DNA of 64,000 nucleotides from Pseudoflavitalea sp. G-6-1-2 (GCF_012927185.1 NZ_JABBGB010000001.1:2232001-2296000); one strand, 5' to 3'; counted from the stretch's first letter, positions 1 through 9,735 are shown. The notes: a model not told the origin generated them from the letters alone. Program-made: numbers and translations.

Positions 1-40
1 AGTTTGTTGCAATAATTTTCTAATCATTAAAAAATTAACC

Positions 41-484
41 ATGAGACGTTTCAGAATTAGTTTTCTGGCAGTTATCGCCGTGCTCGCCATTGGCCTCACT
101 GCTGCAACCAAAGCCGATCTTTTCAAAAAGAAAGATGTGTCTGTGTATGTATGTAAACCAGGAGTTGATTTCGAGAAAATTTTCCCTACGGCACCAGGTA
201 TCGGTGGTTTGTTTATACCAACCGGCATTCCGGTGAATGCTCCGGTAAGAAACCCATGGGTACCGGGCACTGAACCTATCAATTGCCAGATGGATTTAGG
301 CATGGCCTGTATCCGCAACGGCCAACTCGCCACCCAGCCATGGCAGTGCGATCAGGCAAGCCAGGTTTTCTGTTGTGCTGAACGCATCAATCCGCCTGCA
401 CCATGCGGAACAATTGCCGGTGGTGTAGATTTCAGACCATACCCTATCAGAGTAATAATTCATTGCAAATCTGATCGCATTTAA
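41..484 (+). CDS. Exported Cys-rich small protein, resembles DUF6520-type
   Basis: 147 residues with an N-terminal Sec-type signal sequence (basic MRRFR, then a hydrophobic run ending near TAATKA, about residue 24). The mature part holds about eight cysteines, including a CC pair, and is rich in Pro and Gly, which suggests a small disulfide-bonded exported protein. The signal-plus-Cys layout recalls the Bacteroidota DUF6520 family, though this protein is longer than the usual 80-100 residues. A hairpin follows the stop, and an anchored protein of unknown role lies 88 bases downstream. Function unknown; the family assignment is tentative. Confidence 0.7.
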   Translation: MRRFRISFLAVIAVLAIGLTAATKADLFKKKDVSVYVCKPGVDFEKIFPTAPGIGGLFIPTGIPVNAPVRNPWVPGTEPINCQMDLGMACIRNGQLATQPWQCDQASQVFCCAERINPPAPCGTIAGGVDFRPYPIRVIIHCKSDRI

Positions 485-507
485 CAGTCGCTGTTCAGAT
501 AAAAATA

Positions 508-530
508 CCTGCCGGTTTTCCGGCGGGTAT
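508..530 (+). terminator. GC-rich hairpin after the first gene
   Basis: A nine-pair stem (ACCTGCCGG with CCGGCGGGT, one G-T pair) around a TTTT loop, starting 24 bases after the stop codon. The following bases (attatcatg) are only weakly U-rich, so termination is plausible but not certain. Confidence 0.5.
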
Positions 531-572
531 TATCATGCAAAACAATTTTCTGTATACTCAACGATTAAGCTC

Positions 573-1637
573 ATGCAAAAGAAAACAATGCTGTTGCTGA
601 CAGGTGGAACAATTTTGATACTGCTTTCGCTTTTCGTATTGTTCAGATTTTCTACGATCCCAAACGAAAGGCCCAATGGCTTTGTGCGTTACTGGCAACC
701 TGGAGTACTGTCCACCAGTTACAGCGTGCCCGTTGCTGCTCCGTTGGAGAATATCGCAGGGTATACTCAAAACCATGTTTACTTTTCTGTGCCCAATCCG
801 CAATGGATCGTTTCGCTCGATATCGCGAAGAAAGAAATGGATACCATTAGTTATGGCATGCAAATGCCGGTAGATGATATCGGCGTAAGAACCACCATTG
901 TCGATTCTCCGCATGTGTGGCTGTTTGCTCAGAATGTTCCGGGGGTGTACAGAGGCATGCTCGGAAAGAATCAATTGTCCGGAACAAGGCTGCCTTATGT
1001 TTTCACAAGATCCGAAGTGATCTCCCAGGAAAGTGTAGTGCTCAGGTCTGTTGATACATCACTGGAGAAGCAAACCTTTCAGAAAGTAAATGCGATCAAC
1101 GGTAGAGTAATTGCCGAAACATCTCTTTTCTCCGATCAGAAAGATGGCGGCTTCGACCGCGATGGATTTCTGAATTATGATTCCGCTACCAACCGCATTT
1201 ATTATCTCGAATATTATCGCAATCAGTTTTATTGTATGGATACCAATTTCAATCTGATCTATACTGCCCGCACCATCGATACTATTTCGAGTCAGCAGAT
1301 TGAAATAAAAGAAGTGAAAATAGGCGGCGAAGAACGCATCATGCCTGTATCTCCCAGAATACAGGTAAACAGAAATTGCTTCATCGGAAACGATATGCTG
1401 TGGGTTGTATCCGGACTCAAATCCGATAACCAATCTTACGGAGATTTTCGCTCCAATGTGCCCATCGATATGTACAGATTGAAGGATGGGAAATACATGG
1501 GCAGTTTCAACCTGCCGCGAATCGGCATCATCCGGCCAAAATCATTGGCTGCTGCAGGAGATAACCTCATAGCATTGTACGAAAAAGAGATCAGGCTGTT
1601 TCAACTGCGGTTGACAGACCTGAAAGAACCTCATTGA
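573..1637 (+). CDS. Membrane-anchored protein of unknown function, possible beta-propeller
   Basis: 354 residues. One hydrophobic segment (about residues 6-24) acts as an uncleaved signal anchor or signal peptide, and the rest would lie outside the cytoplasm. The body has repeated short beta-strand-like stretches with aromatic and Asp residues, as in beta-propeller sensors or binding proteins, but I see no catalytic motif. Similar proteins follow DUF6520-like genes in other Bacteroidota, so this and the preceding gene may act together. That link is an inference. Function not recognised. Confidence 0.75.
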   Translation: MQKKTMLLLTGGTILILLSLFVLFRFSTIPNERPNGFVRYWQPGVLSTSYSVPVAAPLENIAGYTQNHVYFSVPNPQWIVSLDIAKKEMDTISYGMQMPVDDIGVRTTIVDSPHVWLFAQNVPGVYRGMLGKNQLSGTRLPYVFTRSEVISQESVVLRSVDTSLEKQTFQKVNAINGRVIAETSLFSDQKDGGFDRDGFLNYDSATNRIYYLEYYRNQFYCMDTNFNLIYTARTIDTISSQQIEIKEVKIGGEERIMPVSPRIQVNRNCFIGNDMLWVVSGLKSDNQSYGDFRSNVPIDMYRLKDGKYMGSFNLPRIGIIRPKSLAAAGDNLIALYEKEIRLFQLRLTDLKEPH

Positions 1638-1898
1638 TTCCTTCCGCATCCTCATTCCTCCATGTTATAAAAATTCAGGATATTTATAGTCCGGCCATCG
1701 ACCGGACACTTCCCCTTTGCAACCACTTTCCGGGCCTGCAACAATTGCAGGCAAACTGCGCTGAAACTGAAGATGAGACAGATTTTGTTGATATTTAATG
1801 ACATAACTGCGGGATTCACCGGGCTGGTGTATCCTTTGCAGCAATAATTACGCTGTTCGGGAAGCCTTAGTTCCTGGCGGCTCAAAAGGAGAAATACA

Positions 1899-4550
1899 AT
1901 GAATCTGAACAATTTTACAATCAAAGCACAGGAGGCAATCGCACAGTCGCAGCAGCTGGCTTTCAATAACAACAATGTAAATATTGAAACCGAGCACCTG
2001 CTCAGAAGTCTGCTCGATCAGGAAGATTCGCCTGTTGAATACTTACTCAAAAAGAATAACGTAACCGTCAATCTGCTCAGCACAAAACTGGATGAAGCCA
2101 TTGACAAGTTACCCAAAGCAGTGGGTGGCGCACAGCCGGCACAGATGATCGGCAGAGACGCCAATAACGCCATCCTGCGTGCAGGATCGGTACTCAAACA
2201 ATTCGGCGACGAATTTGTGAGTGTAGAACACCTGCTGCTTGCCATATTGCAGGGATCGGACACTGCCGCGAATCTGCTGAAGGATGCAGGCCTCACGGAG
2301 AAAGGGCTTGTTGCAGCGATCAAGGATCTCCGCAAAGGCGATACCATTAAAAGTCAGACACAGGATACACAGTTCAACGCTCTCAACAAGTATGCGAAGA
2401 ACCTGAACGAACTCGCGCGTCTGGGTAAACTCGATCCTGTTATCGGCCGCGATGAAGAGATCCGCAGAACCCTGCATATTCTCAGTCGCCGAAGCAAGAA
2501 CAATCCGATACTCGTGGGTGAACCCGGTGTAGGTAAAACCGCCATCGTGGAAGGATTGGCGCATCGCATCATCAATGGCGATGTACCGGAGAACCTGAAA
2601 ACAAAGATCATCTACGCACTCGATATGGGCCTGCTGATTGCAGGAGCCAAATACAAAGGAGAATTTGAAGAAAGACTGAAAGGCGTTATCAAAGAAGTAA
2701 CCGGCAGCGATGGTGAGATCATACTCTTCATCGACGAGATACATACGCTTGTTGGCGCCGGTGGTGGAGAAGGAGCGATGGATGCTGCGAACATACTAAA
2801 GCCCGCACTCGCAAGAGGCGAGCTCAGAGCAATCGGTGCAACCACACTCAACGAGTATCAGAAATTCTTCGAGAAAGACAAAGCGCTGGAACGTCGTTTC
2901 CAGAAAGTGATGATCGAAGAACCAACTGTAGAAGATACCATCTCCATACTTCGTGGTTTGAAAGACAGGTACGAAACCTATCACCATGTAAGAATCAAGG
3001 ATGAAGCGATCATCGCTGCCGTGGAATTATCGCATCGTTATATCACCGATCGTTTTCTGCCCGATAAGGCTATCGATCTGGTCGACGAAAGCGCCGCCAA
3101 GCTTAGGCTTGAGATGAACAGCATGCCCGAAGAACTCGACAGAATGGAACGTCAGATACGTCAGCTGGAGATAGAGCGTGAAGCCATCAAGCGGGAAAAC
3201 GACGAAGAGAAACTGAAAGAACTCAATACCGACATAGCCAATCTCAGTGTAGAACGCGATACGCTCCGCGCAAAGTGGAAAGAAGAAAAAGAGATCGTAG
3301 AGAAAGTGCAGAACGCGAAAGCTAGCATCGAGCAACTGAAGCAGGAAGCAGAACGTGCAGAGAGAAATGGCGATTACGGAAAAGTGGCCGAGATCCGCTA
3401 CGGAAAAATAAAAGAGCAGGAGCAGGTGATAGTTCAGTATTCCGAAGAGCTGCAAAGCATCAACGAAAAAAGAATGCTGAAAGAAGAAGTGGATGCAGAA
3501 GATATCGCAGAAACAGTAGCCAAAGCCACCGGCATACCTGTAACGCGCATGTTGCAGAGCGATAAGGAAAAACTGCTGCAACTCGAAGAACACCTGCATC
3601 AGCGTGTAGTTGGGCAGGAAGAAGCGATCACAGCCGTAGCCGATGCTATCCGCAGAAGCCGCGCAGGATTGCAGGACCCGAAGAAACCAATCGGATCATT
3701 CATTTTCCTCGGAACAACAGGTGTTGGTAAAACCGAGCTGGCGAAAGCGCTCGCAGAGTTCCTCTTCGATGATGAAAGCATGATGACGCGCATAGACATG
3801 AGCGAGTATCAGGAAAAACATTCCGTATCACGCCTCGTAGGTGCGCCTCCGGGATATGTAGGGTACGATGAAGGTGGACAACTCACAGAAGCCGTGCGCC
3901 GCAAGCCTTACAGTGTAGTGCTGCTGGATGAGATCGAGAAAGCGCATCCTGATGTATGGAATATCTTATTGCAGGTGCTCGACGATGGAAGACTCACCGA
4001 CAACAAAGGTCGTGTAGTGAATTTCAAGAACACCATCATCATCATGACCAGCAATATCGGAAGCCACCTGATCCAGGAAGCATTCGAGAATGTAACCGAA
4101 CGCAACCGTGATGAAGCAACCGAAAAAGCGAAGGGTGAAGTAATGGGCCTGTTGCGCGAAACCATCAGACCGGAGTTTCTGAACAGGGTAGATGAGATCA
4201 TCATGTTCCAGCCACTGCTGAAGAAGGAGATCAAAGGCATCATACATATTCAGCTGAACAATCTGAAGAGTCTGGTTGCGCAGAACGGCATCAATCTGCA
4301 ATTCAGTGAATATGCAGTTGATTACCTGGCCGAGAATGGATTTGATCCGCAGTTCGGTGCGAGACCGCTGAAAAGGCTTATTCAGAAAGAGATAGTGAAT
4401 ACGCTCTCACGCAAGATACTCGCAGGAGATATAGATAAATCGTATCCGGTACTGGTAGATGTGTTCGATGGAGTGGTGGTGTTCAGAAATGAATTGAATG
4501 GAAACGGAAAACCACCGGCAGACGATAAGAAACAAAAAGCCGCTTCGTAA
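1899..4550 (+). CDS. clpB: ATP-dependent disaggregase ClpB (Hsp100)
   Basis: 883 residues, full length for the family. ClpB threads aggregated proteins through a hexameric ring and works with DnaK. In order: N-terminal Clp domain (about 1-145), first AAA+ module with Walker A GEPGVGKT near residue 206 and Walker B FIDEIH near 275, a long charged coiled-coil middle domain (about 400-530) that separates ClpB from ClpA/ClpC, second AAA+ module with GTTGVGKT near 605 and the [14 protein letters not shown] pore-loop region, then the C-terminal oligomerisation domain. The ATG is preceded by AAAAGGAG. No CIRCE element is visible upstream; a TATCCTTTG stretch about 65 bases upstream is a weak -7 candidate. 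Confidence 0.97.
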   Translation: MNLNNFTIKAQEAIAQSQQLAFNNNNVNIETEHLLRSLLDQEDSPVEYLLKKNNVTVNLLSTKLDEAIDKLPKAVGGAQPAQMIGRDANNAILRAGSVLKQFGDEFVSVEHLLLAILQGSDTAANLLKDAGLTEKGLVAAIKDLRKGDTIKSQTQDTQFNALNKYAKNLNELARLGKLDPVIGRDEEIRRTLHILSRRSKNNPILVGEPGVGKTAIVEGLAHRIINGDVPENLKTKIIYALDMGLLIAGAKYKGEFEERLKGVIKEVTGSDGEIILFIDEIHTLVGAGGGEGAMDAANILKPALARGELRAIGATTLNEYQKFFEKDKALERRFQKVMIEEPTVEDTISILRGLKDRYETYHHVRIKDEAIIAAVELSHRYITDRFLPDKAIDLVDESAAKLRLEMNSMPEELDRMERQIRQLEIEREAIKRENDEEKLKELNTDIANLSVERDTLRAKWKEEKEIVEKVQNAKASIEQLKQEAERAERNGDYGKVAEIRYGKIKEQEQVIVQYSEELQSINEKRMLKEEVDAEDIAETVAKATGIPVTRMLQSDKEKLLQLEEHLHQRVVGQEEAITAVADAIRRSRAGLQDPKKPIGSFIFLGTTGVGKTELAKALAEFLFDDESMMTRIDMSEYQEKHSVSRLVGAPPGYVGYDEGGQLTEAVRRKPYSVVLLDEIEKAHPDVWNILLQVLDDGRLTDNKGRVVNFKNTIIIMTSNIGSHLIQEAFENVTERNRDEATEKAKGEVMGLLRETIRPEFLNRVDEIIMFQPLLKKEIKGIIHIQLNNLKSLVAQNGINLQFSEYAVDYLAENGFDPQFGARPLKRLIQKEIVNTLSRKILAGDIDKSYPVLVDVFDGVVVFRNELNGNGKPPADDKKQKAAS

Positions 4551-4575
4551 GAGGCTCATTATAAACTACACTGCA

Positions 4576-4603
4576 ATACCGTTCTGCGATTGCTGAACGG
4601 TAT
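4576..4603 (+). terminator. Hairpin after clpB
   Basis: Nine-pair perfect stem (ATACCGTTC with GAACGGTAT) with a 10-base loop, 26 bases after the clpB stop. It is followed by ctgcatttt, a short U-rich tail. Likely a modest intrinsic terminator. Confidence 0.55.
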
Positions 4604-4712
4604 CTGCATTTTAAAGAAGGGATGCGCGAACAACGGCATCACGGAAATTGTTATATAACCAGCCAACTGTTGCCCGAACACTTGCTTTGAGACAAATAAA
4701 AAAAGGAGAAAT

Positions 4713-5288
4713 ATGGCAACGAACAATAAACCTAAATTGGTAGAAATCAAACCGCCCAAAGACATTTGGGTAGGATCGGCGGATGCGCCGGTAAGCCTGG
4801 TTGAATTTGGGGATTATGAGAGTGAGGCCTGTGCCAAAGCGCATGAGATAGTGAAGAAGATCATGGAGGATTACGAGGGCAGGGTGAAATTCAATTTCCG
4901 CCATTTTCCATTGACACAGGTGCATCAGCGTGCACAGAAAGCTGCGGAAGCCAGCGTAGGAGCAGCCCAGGAAGGAAAATTCTGGGAAATGCATAACCTG
5001 CTGTTTGCGCACCGCAGGCAATTGGGCAGCGTGAGCTTACGGGAATATGCCCGCGAAGCAGGCGCAAAGGATAAGAACTTTTTGCCCAAACTGGTAGATT
5101 CGCTCTACGGCTGGACTGTAAGGAATGATCTGCTCGAAGGCCTCGACAAAGGCATTCGTGATATTCCTGCATTCCTCATCAATAACGAAATATATACCGG
5201 GAAAGTTACTTACCCCGGGCTGAGCAAGGCTATCGATGATGCCTTGCAAAGCAGCAAGAAAAAAACTACGGTAAAACAAAGAGCCTGA
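4713..5288 (+). CDS. DsbA-fold (Thioredoxin_4) protein lacking the CXXC active site
   Basis: 191 residues, no signal peptide, so probably cytoplasmic. The sequence follows the DsbA-like domain found alone or fused to NhaA antiporters: VSLVEFGDYE leading into the active site, then RHFPLTQVHQRAQKAAEA and FWEMHNLLFAHR. The usual CPYC is SEAC (residues 37-40), leaving one cysteine, and the Gly-Thr normally before the cis-proline is Asp-Ile (DIPAF, P152). Dithiol chemistry is therefore unlikely; a monothiol, chaperone or binding role is possible. The start has AAAAGGAGAAAT just upstream, the same leader as clpB. The stop codon lies inside the terminator stem. Confidence 0.85.
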   Translation: MATNNKPKLVEIKPPKDIWVGSADAPVSLVEFGDYESEACAKAHEIVKKIMEDYEGRVKFNFRHFPLTQVHQRAQKAAEASVGAAQEGKFWEMHNLLFAHRRQLGSVSLREYAREAGAKDKNFLPKLVDSLYGWTVRNDLLEGLDKGIRDIPAFLINNEIYTGKVTYPGLSKAIDDALQSSKKKTTVKQRA

Positions 5289-5310
5289 TCGTGAGATCGG
5301 GCTTTTTTTT
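5282..5310 (+). terminator. Intrinsic terminator overlapping the preceding stop codon
   Basis: Stem AGCCTGATC / GATCGGGCT with a GTGA-type loop, followed by eight T. The TGA stop of the DsbA-fold gene (5286-5288) lies inside the 5' arm. Confidence 0.85.
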
Positions 5311-5466
5311 GTGCAGGATTCCGTATCGATTCTCCTCCGGCGACATTAATTGCGCACCGCTGTGTTAATGCTTCGCAAACACTGGCAATTAACCACTTGC
5401 CGCAGCACAGGATTTGCAGGTTATTTACGCTAAAAGCTTATTTTGCCGTAAATACTATGGAGGTCC

Positions 5467-7332
5467 ATGAGAGTTAGCCGGTTGCTGATAATATTGTGTT
5501 GTACTGTATCCCTGTTAGCGCTCGACATCCGGAGCCTGCAGGCGCAGAAGGATACTGCGCGTACCCGGCAGGGGCTCGACAACTACATCCAGAAGCGCAA
5601 AGGCCTCATCGGCAAACTCGCCCGTAACCTCCTGCGCGATACTCTCCGCGAAAATATAGCCGCACTCACCCCCATCAGAAACGACCTTGTTTTCAGCATC
5701 TACGAAGGACGTGTGATCCGCAGCGTAACTGTAAAAGGACTCGATTTCGGTACACCCATCAACGATACGGCCAAAGTATTCAGAAGCAGGCTTACCAGAA
5801 TGGCCAACGGCTTCCATCACAAAACGCGAAGCTGGGTGATCCGCAATAACCTCTTTTTTGAACCGGGTGATAAAGTGGAAGCCTATCTGATGGCCGATAA
5901 CGAAAGGCATCTTCGCGACCAGCCTTACCTGCAGGATGCCCGCATTATTATCAATACTGCCGATAACAGCAACGATTCGGTAGATGTGATTGTGCTCTCC
6001 AAAGACGTACTCAGCATCGGTGGATCCCTGCATATACACAACACCAAAGCTTTCGACGTATCGGCCAAAGACGATAACCTGGCAGGGTGGGGCGACCGCA
6101 TTCAGGGCGGTGTTCTCTACGATACCCGCCGCGTAGACAGAATGGGTTATGGCATGGAATACATCAAACGCAATATCGGCGGATCTTATATCGATGCTTT
6201 TGCAGGATACAGCACATTTGCGGATGGCATGAACAGTGGCCGCGATGAAGAGACCACTTTCTACATGCGTTTTCTGAAACCTCTCGTAAACCAATACACG
6301 AAATTTACTTATGCTGCGGAAGCCGCATGGCATGAGACTTCCAACCAATACATTGCCGATACCAGCTACAGAAAAGAATTTCAATACAAGTATTACAACT
6401 ACGATGCATGGCTGGGCTGGAATACCGGTGCTTTCAGCATCATGGAACTCAAACAAAATGATAACCGTCTCCGTACCATCGTAGGGGCACGTCTCATGAA
6501 GAAAAGGTTCGAGCTTACTCCGGATACCTTCAGGATAAAATATGATGCGCGTTATGCCGATCTCTACGCCGTGCTGGGATCGATCTCCATATTCGGACAG
6601 AACTTCTACAAAACCCGCTACATCTATGGCTTCGGCAGAAACGAAGACGTTCCCGAAGGAATGGATATCTCCGCCACTGCCGGCTGGACCCGCAAGAATG
6701 GCCAGGACCGGCCATACATGGGGCTCGATGTAAGCCGCAACTATTTCACCGCTCAGGAAAGCTATTACAATTTCACTTTCAGGGTCGGCGGCTTCTGGCA
6801 TAAGAGTAGACTCGAAGATGTGGACATACTCACCAATCTTGAATATTTCAGCAAGCTCCGCACCATGGGGCCACGCTGGAAGCAGCGCACATTTGTGAGC
6901 CTCGGCATAACCGGACAAATCAATAAAGTGCTGAATGAGGAACTCTATCTCGAAAGTGCATTCGGACTGCGGGAGCTCTACAATGCCCGGAGAATCGGCG
7001 GCGACATGCGTGCCGTGCTGAAGTCGGAGAGTGTGTTCTTCAGTCCGTGGACCTTTCTCAACTTCAAATTCGCGCCATTCGGGTTTGCCAATTTCTGCTT
7101 ACTCACGCCGCCCGGCGAACCAGTGAAGAAAAGCGATCTGTATCAGAGCCTCGGTGCAGGACTGCGCGCGCGCAACGAGAGCCTTATCTTCGGAACTGTT
7201 GAACTGCGTGCGCATTATTTCCCGCGCGCCAATTTCTATGGCGATCACTGGCGAATCGACTTCAATACCAATATCAAGTTCAAGTACAATACGCAGATCA
7301 TCAAACGTCCTGAGATCATTGTGGTGAATTAG
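5467..7332 (+). CDS. Outer-membrane POTRA/beta-barrel protein (BamA-like)
   Basis: 621 residues. A signal peptide (about 1-26, ending LQAQ) is followed by a POTRA-like region (about 83-170, including the IRSVTVKGLDFG strand and the DARIIINTADNSNDSVDVIVLSKD pattern of Omp85 proteins). From about residue 185 to the end there are alternating aromatic/polar strands typical of an outer-membrane barrel. Omp85-type proteins insert or translocate outer-membrane proteins or lipids. The C-terminus (IIVVN) lacks the classical terminal Phe, as is common in Bacteroidota. GGAGG six bases before the ATG fixes the start. Exact role unknown. Confidence 0.8.
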   Translation: MRVSRLLIILCCTVSLLALDIRSLQAQKDTARTRQGLDNYIQKRKGLIGKLARNLLRDTLRENIAALTPIRNDLVFSIYEGRVIRSVTVKGLDFGTPINDTAKVFRSRLTRMANGFHHKTRSWVIRNNLFFEPGDKVEAYLMADNERHLRDQPYLQDARIIINTADNSNDSVDVIVLSKDVLSIGGSLHIHNTKAFDVSAKDDNLAGWGDRIQGGVLYDTRRVDRMGYGMEYIKRNIGGSYIDAFAGYSTFADGMNSGRDEETTFYMRFLKPLVNQYTKFTYAAEAAWHETSNQYIADTSYRKEFQYKYYNYDAWLGWNTGAFSIMELKQNDNRLRTIVGARLMKKRFELTPDTFRIKYDARYADLYAVLGSISIFGQNFYKTRYIYGFGRNEDVPEGMDISATAGWTRKNGQDRPYMGLDVSRNYFTAQESYYNFTFRVGGFWHKSRLEDVDILTNLEYFSKLRTMGPRWKQRTFVSLGITGQINKVLNEELYLESAFGLRELYNARRIGGDMRAVLKSESVFFSPWTFLNFKFAPFGFANFCLLTPPGEPVKKSDLYQSLGAGLRARNESLIFGTVELRAHYFPRANFYGDHWRIDFNTNIKFKYNTQIIKRPEIIVVN

Positions 7333-7404
7333 ACATAACAATGCCGCAGTCACTATGCAGCGTCTGTTGAATGAAGATCCCCTAAAAGAATGTTAGTGTA
7401 TCAA

Positions 7405-8145
7405 TCAGCCATGCAGTTTGTTTTGCAGGTACAGGGCATTCTGAATCGCATGTCCTTTTGTGGTATTGTTGAAATAGAGATATACATCCCTCACCTCTTC
7501 ATTGCTGCCTATGGTGTCGCTGATGGTATCGAGAAACTCGGTAGGGTACTCGCTTTTGTAGAGTATGGGTACGCCGTGAAAGCGGTAGTATACAAGTGGA
7601 GTGTTCATTACCGGTTCATCAGGTAGTTTGGGATGGCTCACGCCACAGAAAGACACATTGCGGCTGCTGAGGCTTTGGTATACATCGGGGCGCCACCAGC
7701 TGACGTCCCGGAATTCGAGTACGTTGGTGAGGCTGGTGTCGAGCTGATCTAAAATTTCTTCGAGCAGTTCAGGACTGTACACCGTTTTGGGGTGAAACTG
7801 AAACAGAATCGGCCCCAGTTTTTCTTTCAGTCCTTCTTTGGCAACATTGTAGAAATCGTCGAGCAGTGGCCGCACATCTTTGAACTGTTTGAAATGTGTG
7901 ATCAGTCTGGGCGCTTTGATGGAGAAGTTGAATTTCTCCGGGCTTTCCTGATGCCAGTTCTCCAGCAATGCCACCTGTGGGAATCTGTAAAAAGTGTAAT
8001 TGAGTTCAAGCGTATTGAAGCGGGTGCAATAGTAATCGAACCATTTGCGCTGAGGAGTTTCGGGCGGATAAAAAATATGTTTCCACTCCCGGTAATGAAA
8101 ACCGGAACACCCGATCCGCCATTGAATTTTATATGCCATAACCAT
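7405..8145 (-). CDS. DUF72 (YecE-like) family protein
   Basis: 246 residues, typical length. The family signature is clear: IGCSGFHYREWKHIFYP at the N-terminus, LELNYTFYRFP, FNFSIKAPRLITH, LGPILFQFHP and VYLYFNNTTKGHAIQNA near the end. DUF72 proteins adopt a TIM-barrel fold; their reaction is not established. Two candidate ATGs lie at 8145 and 8139. The gene converges on the POTRA/barrel gene with about 70 bases between and no clear shared terminator. Confidence 0.9.
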   Translation of the reverse strand: MVMAYKIQWRIGCSGFHYREWKHIFYPPETPQRKWFDYYCTRFNTLELNYTFYRFPQVALLENWHQESPEKFNFSIKAPRLITHFKQFKDVRPLLDDFYNVAKEGLKEKLGPILFQFHPKTVYSPELLEEILDQLDTSLTNVLEFRDVSWWRPDVYQSLSSRNVSFCGVSHPKLPDEPVMNTPLVYYRFHGVPILYKSEYPTEFLDTISDTIGSNEEVRDVYLYFNNTTKGHAIQNALYLQNKLHG

Positions 8146-8244
8146 TGGATTCTTCTAAAAATTGTGCCGCCCTCTTATGTCTAAACACCTACTAAAGATA
8201 CATATCTATATAATTAAAAAGTTTTATTCTCACAGTCGGGCAAC

Positions 8245-8271
8245 AAAAAAAGGCAGTGTAGAAACACCGCC
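8245..8271 (-). terminator. Intrinsic terminator downstream of the tRNA-like gene
   Basis: On the minus strand, GGCGGTGT-TTCT-ACACTGCC (one G-U pair) is followed by seven T. The stem can extend with AAA/TTT on both sides. It lies about 135 bases downstream of the tRNA-like gene and about 100 bases upstream of the DUF72 gene. Confidence 0.75.
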
Positions 8272-8351
8272 TTTCATCAACGATTGCTTGCCATATGAAA
8301 AAAACACTTCTTTAAATACCGATGGCTATGGCTGCCATAATTTTTTATGAA

Positions 8352-8371
8352 GGCGATGTAGAAACACCGCC
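8352..8371. repeat. Second copy of the TGTAGAAACA-loop hairpin
   Basis: GGCGATGT-AGAA-ACACCGCC differs from the hairpin at 8252-8271 at two bases and sits exactly 100 bases from it. Here the minus-strand stem is followed by ttcataaaaaa, not a T run, so it is a weaker terminator or an RNA-processing element after the tRNA-like gene. Confidence 0.6.
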
Positions 8372-8406
8372 CTGGGGCTCAATGATATTGAACCGATGCA
8401 AATAAG

Positions 8407-8477
8407 CAGTTACGGGTGGATTCGAACCACCGTAGAAGGTCTTGCGTACCTTCGCCTTCCCCCTCGGCCACGTAACT
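8407..8477 (-). tRNA. Atypical tRNA-like gene, anticodon GCA by position
   Basis: The minus strand folds as a cloverleaf of about 70 nt: acceptor AGTTACG/CGTAACT (7 pairs), D arm GCC...GGC, anticodon stem AAGGT/ACCTT with loop ACGCAAG, four-base variable loop, and T arm GGTGG-TTCGAAT-CCACC. By position the anticodon is GCA (Cys codon UGC), but base 33 is C instead of the near-universal U. The D arm (GGCCGAG...AAGGCG) resembles serine/leucine tRNAs, yet there is no long variable arm. The discriminator would be G and no CCA is encoded. It starts 14 bases after the sterol-desaturase-like gene. It could be a divergent tRNA, a tRNA pseudogene or a tRNA-like regulatory RNA. Confidence 0.6.
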
Positions 8478-8491
8478 CATATTCAATGGAT

Positions 8492-9712
8492 TCAGCGTCT
8501 TTGCTGATATACCCAGCTCAGGTAATATTCTCTGATTGTTTCAAAGTATCGCAGTATCAGCAGGCCTGCTGGCAGCAGCAAAACACTCAGCCAGATGGCA
8601 GGATATGCGATCACTATTCCGATGGTTACCGTGAGTAACCTGAGAAATTCCAGATAAAAAACCCATCTCTTTTGCTCCATGATCGCACCGCAATTGATTA
8701 ATGTCAAAATCAGTGCAAGCGATATCAGCAACTGCTGCGTAAGGGGCAGATAATGCTCAAAAAGGATAAACACAAAGAGCAGTGAAAGACTGAGTATGAT
8801 CTGCCACACAACGTATCTGTTCAACCGATGCTCCACGGCATAACCGAGATGAAAAATGTTGAACCTTTTCTCCACTGCTTCGCGTGCCTGCGGATCTACC
8901 AGATCGGGTTTGCCGAAGATCAGTTTCAGGCGTTGTGTAAATCCTTTTGTACGTCTTACAGCATATACCAGCTCTGCCATGAAATGCACATGCTGCCATA
9001 GAAAACTGTAACTGTTCAGTGGTTTGGTAAGTCCGTATGTTATCTCCACTTCGTCTTCTTCTTTCTGAAATGTTCCAAAGAGCTTGTCCCAGATGATGAA
9101 CACATCACCATAGTTTTTATCGAGGTACTGTTCGTTGCTGGCATGATGCACTCTGTGATGCGATGGCGTTACCAGTATGTATTCCAGAATGCCCAGTTTG
9201 CCGATCAGCCGGGTATGGATAAAAAACGGGTAGAGCCCATGTACCAGCAGCAGACTGGTTATCATCAAAGCCGGAAAACCCAGCAATGGAAGAATGGCCC
9301 AGAAACCGGTACGGATGAATGCCTGAAAAACAGTGATGCGCGCACTCACGGTATAATTGAAATCTTCGCTCTGATGATGCACCACATGCGCTGCCCAGAA
9401 TACATTCACTTCGTGTGCAAGCCGATGATACCAGTACCAGATGAAGTCTGTAGCCAGCAGCAACAGTATCCACATCAGTACGCCGGATTTTATCTCGAAG
9501 AGTCCATAGTTCGTTTGCAGGTAATCGTAGAAGAAATAAAAAGCACCTGTTACCCAAACATCGAGCAACCGCTCTGCAATGCCGATACTCACATTGGCTA
9601 CTGAATGATGCAGGTTGAAGTAAGGCAGCTTCTTCTTTCTTGCAATCAAATACTCCAGCACCATGAACAATACGAAAAATGGAACTGCAAATGCCAGCAG
9701 ATTGAGCTTCAT
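8492..9712 (-). CDS. Sterol desaturase / fatty-acid hydroxylase family membrane protein
   Basis: 406 residues with several membrane segments. The di-iron histidine boxes of the superfamily are present: HRLAHE (HxxxH), HVVHHQSED (HxxHH) and HHRVHHASNEQYLDKNYGD (HHxxHH). These enzymes use O2 to hydroxylate or desaturate lipids at the membrane. About 150 extra C-terminal residues form further hydrophobic helices. A small Ig-like protein is encoded 23 bases upstream in the same direction, and the tRNA-like gene follows 14 bases downstream. The lipid substrate cannot be read from the sequence. Confidence 0.9.
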   Translation of the reverse strand: MKLNLLAFAVPFFVLFMVLEYLIARKKKLPYFNLHHSVANVSIGIAERLLDVWVTGAFYFFYDYLQTNYGLFEIKSGVLMWILLLLATDFIWYWYHRLAHEVNVFWAAHVVHHQSEDFNYTVSARITVFQAFIRTGFWAILPLLGFPALMITSLLLVHGLYPFFIHTRLIGKLGILEYILVTPSHHRVHHASNEQYLDKNYGDVFIIWDKLFGTFQKEEDEVEITYGLTKPLNSYSFLWQHVHFMAELVYAVRRTKGFTQRLKLIFGKPDLVDPQAREAVEKRFNIFHLGYAVEHRLNRYVVWQIILSLSLLFVFILFEHYLPLTQQLLISLALILTLINCGAIMEQKRWVFYLEFLRLLTVTIGIVIAYPAIWLSVLLLPAGLLILRYFETIREYYLSWVYQQRR

Positions 9713-9735
9713 AGAATTTTGATATTCGTTTGAGT

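Noticed and set aside
5515-6918. 467-codon open frame on the minus strand
   Set aside because: Fully antisense to the POTRA/barrel gene, which has a signal peptide, ribosome-binding site and family motifs.
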